Assembly (NCBI RefSeq): GCF_034259325.1 | Contig: NZ_JAXIVS010000001.1 | Span: 1,116,001-1,180,000, forward strand | Source: Hyalangium ruber | GTDB lineage: Bacteria > Myxococcota > Myxococcia > Myxococcales > Myxococcaceae | Direction: 5' to 3' | Length of the DNA stretch: 64,000 bases | In this document: positions 59,286-64,000 of the stretch, one piece after another | Position numbering within the stretch: the first letter of the stretch is position 1 | Layout: the number at the start of each line of letters is the position of its first letter | Notes under the pieces: model-generated | What the model saw: the letters and a program-made list of their open reading frames with translations, nothing else | What the model was told of the DNA's origin: nothing | The model's database searches: none | Translations under genes and position numbers: made by a program

Positions 59286-62048
59286 TCAGTAGGTTCCTTT
59301 CAAGCCCAGCATGGGCAGGACGAGGGGAATCTTGATCGCCCGGCGCTCCGGCAGCCCGCCCCCCTCGTCGAAGCCGTAGGTGTAGCCATACACCTCGGAC
59401 TGAACGGAGACGTTGAGGATGTCCAGGGAGAGGTCCAGCGTGTAGTCATCCTTCGCCCAGGACTTCGCGGCGCGCAGATCCACGCGGAAGAAGGGCGGCA
59501 GCCGCCCCAGCCGGTCCCCATCCGCGCGTACCCAGGTGACGTTGCCTTGAGGATCCGTCGCCACACGCTGGGTGTGCGAGGTGATCTCTCCGGACTCCGG
59601 GCGACCGGTGTTGAAATGCACCACCGCGCCCACGGTGTAGTTGTTGCCAAACTTGTAGCTGAGGGCCGTGTTGAGGACGTGAGCCTGCTCGAAGGCGAAG
59701 GGCAGCGTGGCCTCGCCCGAGGAGAGCACGCGGTTGTTGTCGTCGTAGCGGTCGAAGCGCACCCGCCGCTTGCTCTGCAAGAAGCTGTAGGACACCCAGC
59801 CGAACCACTGCCGCCCCAGCGGGTGGCGCGCCATCAGCTCGAAGCCGTAGGCATAGCCGCTCTCGCTCGGGTCCTCGCTCGACACGCTCGCGCGGCGGCG
59901 GTTCTCCGCCACCTCGGCCAGGTCGAACTCCACCGTGCGCGACAGCGGGTTGTAGAAGGCGTCCGCACTCAGCTCCAGCCCATCGAAGGGTCGCCACTCC
60001 GCGCCCACATCCATCTGCACGCCCTCCTGGAGTCCATAGCGGAGGCCCGCGCTGTCCAGCACGGGCAGGTGCAACAGCACCGTGGGAGGCTGATGGAACA
60101 GGCCCGCCCCACCCTTGAGCGTCAGCGTCTCCGAGAGTGCGTGGCGCACGGTCAGGCGCGGCTCTACCCCGGTGAAGGTGAGCCCGGGCACCAGGTGGTA
60201 GGCATCCACGCGCACCCCCGGCACCAGCGTCCAGCGCTCGCTCGGGTTCCACGTCAGCTCGGCGAAGGCCCCGCTGAAGGTGGTCAGCGTGGAGGGACTC
60301 TTGAGCGGATCGCTCGGGTCACCCGGGCGGGTGCCGGGGGGCACGCCGGTGCCTCGCAGCACCACCGCTGCCCGCCGGTGTTCCACGTCCCCGCCCATCC
60401 GCAGTTCCAGGCGCTGGCCGAGCTGCTGCCGCCAGCCAGCCCGAGCCGATACCAGGGCCTGATCCATCCGGTACTCGCCCACCCGTACCACCTGCTGTTG
60501 CTCCTGGATGACCCGCGTCTCATCTCCGATGAGGCCCGCCCCATCCAGTCCCACGGTGATGCCCGCTTCCAGCTCGCCTCCCTCCACCGGGTACGTGCCG
60601 CGCAGGTCCACCCGGTGGAAGCGCTGGAAGACTCCGCCTCCCGCCGAGTCCAGGACCTTCTCGTCCGGAGACAGGCCCACATCGTCCGAGCTGCCCAGCG
60701 CGAACAGGCGCAGCCGGCCCTTGCCCACCTTCTGCTCGATGCGGGCCTGGTAGTCCCAGAAGCCCGCTCGCGTGCGGTTGGCGTCCTCCGCCAGATTCAG
60801 CACGTTGGCCATGGTGGAGATGAGCAGCGCCGTGTAGCTGATCCGTCCCGCCACGCTGATGCTGGTGCCGGTGGAGGCAAAGGGGTACTCGACGAAGCCG
60901 CCCGCGTTGATGAAGTCCGCGTAGACGGTGGCGTGCAGCCGGTCCTCGCGAGGCCGGCTCAGGCGGCCCTCCACCACGCCGCCCAGTAGCCGCCCGTACT
61001 GTACCGAGGGCGTGCCCGGGTAGAAGTCCACGGTATCGATGAAGTCCGGATGCACCACCGCTGGTCCGAGGAGCAGGTGGTACAGCATGGGGATGCGCAC
61101 CCCATCGAGGAAGAAGCCCGTGGCGGCCGGCTGGCTGCCACGCACCACCGGGTAGCTGACGCCCGAGGCGAGGCTGCCCACGCCCGGCATCAGCATGACG
61201 ACGCGGAAGGGGTCTCCCTGGGTGCCAGGCACCTCGCGGATCTCCTGCTCATGCAGGGAGAAACGCGTCACCTCGGTGCGCGGCTTGTCGTCGCGCACCA
61301 CCGTCTCGTATGGGTTCACCACGCCGGGCTGCAGCCGGTAGACCACCTGCAGCGTCTGTCCCGGCGCGAGCGTCTCCTCGAAGGTGGCGGGAAGATGGCC
61401 GGGCGAACGCACCTCGATGCGGTGGGCGCCCGGGGGAACTTCCAGCGTGAAGCGTCCCTGGGCATCGGTAGTGGCCGCCGGCGTGGCTTCGCCATCGATG
61501 AAGAGGGCTGCATCCGCCAACGGACGCCGGGTACCTCGGGCCCGCACCTCTCCCGAGAGGCGGACCCGCACCGGGGCTGGTGGCGGAGGCGGCTCGAAGC
61601 GGTAGACGAAGGGCAGGCGCACCGACACGGCCACGCCGCCCAGCGTGGCCGGCTGGAAGCGCAGGCCGGGCGCGGCCTTCTGTGCGGCCTCGGCGAGGCG
61701 TGGCTCGGAGGGAGCCTGAACCACCTTCACCTCGGCCACCGCGCCCTGCTCATCCACGAGCAATTCCAGCGTCACCTCGCCGGGCGTGCCCTCCAGTCCT
61801 TCCGGCCAAGCGGCAGGGGAGTCCGCCAGCAACACGGGAGGAACGAGCGGGGCCTCTCCCCCATCGGTGACGAGGCCCAGACGCCGGGCATCCTCGGAGG
61901 AGATCGAAGTGCCTCCATCGCCCGCCTGAACCTCGACCTCCACGGCGCGGGGCGCGCTGGCCTCCGAGGGAACGCCCTGGGCCCCCGCCGCGAAGGGCAG
62001 CAGGAGCAGGACGAGCGGGAGCCATGGCAGGTGGCGCGGCAAAGACAT
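59286..62048 (-). CDS. TonB-dependent receptor with fused TonB C-terminal-like and carboxypeptidase-regulatory domains
   Basis: This 920-residue outer-membrane receptor starts with a signal peptide (LPLVLLLLPFAAGAQ). Residues about 85-155 read as a TonB C-terminal domain (LELLVDEQGAVAEVKVVQA, RFQPATLGGVAVSVRLPFVY), a short Pro linker follows, and about 170-240 is a carboxypeptidase-regulatory sandwich. The plug runs from about 255 to 370 (RGSQPAATGFFLDGVRIP), then the beta barrel to the last residues (GLKGTY). Domain boundaries are by eye. ATG 62048 is chosen inside a longer frame. It is the first gene of a pair with the lipoprotein. Confidence 0.88.
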   Translation of the reverse strand: MSLPRHLPWLPLVLLLLPFAAGAQGVPSEASAPRAVEVEVQAGDGGTSISSEDARRLGLVTDGGEAPLVPPVLLADSPAAWPEGLEGTPGEVTLELLVDEQGAVAEVKVVQAPSEPRLAEAAQKAAPGLRFQPATLGGVAVSVRLPFVYRFEPPPPPAPVRVRLSGEVRARGTRRPLADAALFIDGEATPAATTDAQGRFTLEVPPGAHRIEVRSPGHLPATFEETLAPGQTLQVVYRLQPGVVNPYETVVRDDKPRTEVTRFSLHEQEIREVPGTQGDPFRVVMLMPGVGSLASGVSYPVVRGSQPAATGFFLDGVRIPMLYHLLLGPAVVHPDFIDTVDFYPGTPSVQYGRLLGGVVEGRLSRPREDRLHATVYADFINAGGFVEYPFASTGTSISVAGRISYTALLISTMANVLNLAEDANRTRAGFWDYQARIEQKVGKGRLRLFALGSSDDVGLSPDEKVLDSAGGGVFQRFHRVDLRGTYPVEGGELEAGITVGLDGAGLIGDETRVIQEQQQVVRVGEYRMDQALVSARAGWRQQLGQRLELRMGGDVEHRRAAVVLRGTGVPPGTRPGDPSDPLKSPSTLTTFSGAFAELTWNPSERWTLVPGVRVDAYHLVPGLTFTGVEPRLTVRHALSETLTLKGGAGLFHQPPTVLLHLPVLDSAGLRYGLQEGVQMDVGAEWRPFDGLELSADAFYNPLSRTVEFDLAEVAENRRRASVSSEDPSESGYAYGFELMARHPLGRQWFGWVSYSFLQSKRRVRFDRYDDNNRVLSSGEATLPFAFEQAHVLNTALSYKFGNNYTVGAVVHFNTGRPESGEITSHTQRVATDPQGNVTWVRADGDRLGRLPPFFRVDLRAAKSWAKDDYTLDLSLDILNVSVQSEVYGYTYGFDEGGGLPERRAIKIPLVLPMLGLKGTY

Positions 62049-62166
62049 GGGCCCGCAAACACCACGCCCGCCAGAAACTGTCACTTCCCTCGTAGACGAA
62101 AGAGCACCACAGCCCGTACAGCGCCGGCACGGGAGAGGATATGGTTCCCTCTCCTACCTAACGTCC

Positions 62167-62616
62167 ATGGCCCGCTTCCGTCTGGAGACCTTCATCGCCG
62201 CACCGCCGGAGCGGGTCTTCGACCTCTCCCGGGACCTGGACTTCCACCAGCACTCCCTGGCCGACACCGGCGAGAAGATCGTCGGTGGGCGACAGGGAGG
62301 CCTCATCGAGCTGGGCGAAGAGGTGGAGTGGCAGGCCCGGCACCTGGGCTGGGTCTGGCGACTGCGCAGCCGCATCACCTCCCTGGAACGTCCCCACCGC
62401 TTCACCGATGTCCAGGTGCGAGGTCCGTTCTCCGCCTTCGAGCACCGGCACATCTTCGAGCCCACGGAGGGCGGCACGCGCATGGTGGACGAGTGGGAAC
62501 ACCGCGCGCCCCTGGGGCCGCTGGGCTGGCTCGCGGATCGCCTCTTCCTGGCGCGCCACATGAAGCGCCTGCTGGAGACACGCAACGCGGCGCTGAAGCT
62601 CGAGGCCGAGAAGTAG
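62167..62616 (+). CDS. SRPBCC-family (START-like) protein
   Basis: This 149-residue protein has the START/Bet v1-like fold of SRPBCC proteins: RFRLETFIAAPPERVFDLSR at the N-terminus, GWVWRLRSRITSLERPHRFT and FSAFEHRHIFEPTEGGTRMV in the strands, and a final amphipathic helix. Members bind lipids or hydrophobic ligands and include cyclases and coenzyme-Q-binding proteins. ATG 62167 is used. It stands between the divergent TonB-receptor gene and the kup gene, whose end is three bases away. Confidence 0.88.
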   Translation: MARFRLETFIAAPPERVFDLSRDLDFHQHSLADTGEKIVGGRQGGLIELGEEVEWQARHLGWVWRLRSRITSLERPHRFTDVQVRGPFSAFEHRHIFEPTEGGTRMVDEWEHRAPLGPLGWLADRLFLARHMKRLLETRNAALKLEAEK

Positions 62617-62619
62617 CCG

Positions 62620-64000
62620 CTACAGCTCCACCTGCGCGCCCAGTTCCACCACGCGGTTGGGCGGAATCCGGAAGAACGCCGTGGCGCTGCGCGCGTTGCG
62701 GCTCATCCACGAGAACAGCGCCTCGCGCCACATCGCCATCCCCGGCTTCTTCGACGGAATCAACGTCTCCCGCCCCAGGAAGAACGAGGTACGCATCAGC
62801 TGGAACTGCAACCCCCTCTCCCGGCATCGCTGGAGGATGTTCGGGACGCTGGGGTTGTCCATGAAGCCGTAGCGGGCAATCACCCGTACGAAGCCCTGCT
62901 CCAGCGTCTCCACCTCCAACTGCTCCTCCGGTGGCACGTGCGGCACGTCCTCCGAGAGAATCGTCAGCAGCACCACCTGCTCGTGCAGCACCTTGTTGTG
63001 CTTGAGGTTGTGCAGCAGCGCGGGCGGTGTCCCCAACGGACTGCCCGTCATGAACACCGCCGTGCCCGGCACTCGCATCGGTGCGTGGACACCGTCGAGG
63101 CTCTTCAGCAGGTCCCCCAGGTCCATGCTGCCGACGCGCATCTTGCCCCCGAGGATCTCCCTCCCGCGCTTCCACGTCGTCAGCAGCGTGAAGATGACCA
63201 CCGCCAGCAGCAGCGGGAACCACCCCCCGTGGACGATCTTCACCGCGTTGGAGCCGAAGAAGGCCAGATCCACCGCCAGGAACACCCCCGCCACGGGCAG
63301 GGCCACCGCCCGGCTCGCCCCCCAGCGCTCGCGCGCCACCACATACGCCAGCACCGTGGTGATGGCCATGGTGGCGGTCACCGCGATGCCGTACGCCGCG
63401 GCCAGCGCGGTGGAGCTGCGGAAGCCCAGCACCACGATGAAGACACCGATCAACAACATCCGGTTGAGGGTCGGCAGGTAGATCTGCCCCATCTCCTCCG
63501 CCGAGGTATGCACCACCTCCATGCGCGGGCAGTAGCCCAGCTGCATGGCCTGGCGGGTGAGCGAGAAGGCCCCCGAGATGAGCGCCTGCGAGGCGATCAC
63601 CGTGGCCACCGTGGCCAGCACCACCAGCGGGTAGAGCGCCCAGCTCGGGGCCAACAGATAGAAGGGATTATGCGCGGCCTCCGGCGCACGCAGCAGCAGC
63701 GCTCCCTGGCCCAGGTAGTTGAGCATCAGCCCCGGCAGCACCATGCAGAACCACGCCCAGCGGATGGGACGGCGCCCGAAGTGGCCCATGTCCGCGTAGA
63801 GCGCCTCGCCCCCCGTCACCACCAGGAAGACGGCCCCCAGCACCAGGAAGCCCTGCTTCCCATTCTCCAGAAAGAAGCGCACGCCCTGCACCGGCGACAG
63901 CGCGCCCAGCACGGCCGGGTTGTGTACCAGTTCCTTCCCCCCCAGCACCGCCAGGGTGACGAACCACAGGCACATGACGGGTCCAAACACGGTGCCGATG
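62620..64000 (-). CDS. kup: KUP/Trk-type potassium transporter, 5' end outside window
   Basis: Kup is a low-affinity proton/potassium symporter. The visible C-terminal 460 residues show the family's middle and end: VTGGEALYADMGHFGRRPIR, ending in the cytoplasmic domain with ARYGFMDNPSVPNILQ and FFLGRETLIPS. About eight membrane helices are in view. The frame stays open to the edge of the window, so about 170-180 N-terminal residues are missing. The last bases in view do not include a start. A second Kup paralogue cannot be excluded. Confidence 0.95.
   Translation of the reverse strand, partial: IGTVFGPVMCLWFVTLAVLGGKELVHNPAVLGALSPVQGVRFFLENGKQGFLVLGAVFLVVTGGEALYADMGHFGRRPIRWAWFCMVLPGLMLNYLGQGALLLRAPEAAHNPFYLLAPSWALYPLVVLATVATVIASQALISGAFSLTRQAMQLGYCPRMEVVHTSAEEMGQIYLPTLNRMLLIGVFIVVLGFRSSTALAAAYGIAVTATMAITTVLAYVVARERWGASRAVALPVAGVFLAVDLAFFGSNAVKIVHGGWFPLLLAVVIFTLLTTWKRGREILGGKMRVGSMDLGDLLKSLDGVHAPMRVPGTAVFMTGSPLGTPPALLHNLKHNKVLHEQVVLLTILSEDVPHVPPEEQLEVETLEQGFVRVIARYGFMDNPSVPNILQRCRERGLQFQLMRTSFFLGRETLIPSKKPGMAMWREALFSWMSRNARSATAFFRIPPNRVVELGAQVEL

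Overview
The window looks like chromosomal DNA from a myxobacterium, probably suborder Cystobacterineae (Archangium/Cystobacter/Myxococcus relatives). Base composition is very GC-rich with strong G/C third-position bias. There are many lipoproteins and secreted proteins, a DUF2378 (TIGR02265, myxobacteria-specific) protein, a bacterial SET methyltransferase, YVTN-propeller cytochromes and an RCC1-repeat remnant. The assignment rests on gene content, not on a marker gene. No rRNA, intact tRNA, CRISPR array or insertion sequence was recognised.

Layout. 0.1-3.2 kb: an unknown protein, then a minus-strand pair (flavin disulfide oxidoreductase and a short acyl-CoA dehydrogenase-like protein). 3.4-8.1 kb: a plus-strand MacAB/TolC-type efflux operon (TolC, ATPase, adaptor, permease). 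8.1-20.3 kb: mixed singletons: SET methyltransferase with a histone-H1-like tail, DUF423, DUF4032 kinase-like protein, a large propeller/di-heme cytochrome lipoprotein, DUF2378, SGNH hydrolase, PfkB and lipoproteins. 20.3-23.3 kb: flavoprotein, AraC regulator and divergent cytochrome P450. 23.3-27.3 kb: a large GH13 enzyme and a lipoprotein. 27.5-34.3 kb: a compact multi-operon locus with two enzymes of probable oxidative function, an Aur1-like PAP2 enzyme, a fatty acid desaturase, a BtaA-like aminocarboxypropyl transferase, a GNAT and a haem-oxygenase-like diiron oxidase; it looks like a specialised lipid or small-molecule pathway. 34.3-38.8 kb: a GNAT and a paoABC-type periplasmic aldehyde oxidoreductase operon. 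38.9-48.6 kb: a giant polytopic membrane protein, two tandem DUF4139 (MuiA-like) proteins and a zinc-ribbon membrane protein.

48.7-55.9 kb reads as an accessory segment. It has visibly lower GC stretches, an RCC1 remnant at its left edge and a 3' tmRNA-like fragment (candidate attachment-site scar) at its right edge. Inside it lies a minus-strand series: a 1275-residue membrane protein with a predicted extracytoplasmic propeller sensor and a cytoplasmic NACHT NTPase, a secreted M64-like metalloprotease and a lipoprotein. A divergent lipoprotein lies beside the NACHT gene. This NACHT receptor module is the best candidate for an undescribed signalling or defence system.

56.0-64.0 kb: a serine beta-lactamase-like hydrolase, a lipoprotein plus TonB-dependent receptor carrying its own TonB C-terminal domain, a SRPBCC protein and the 3' part of a kup potassium transporter that runs off the window.
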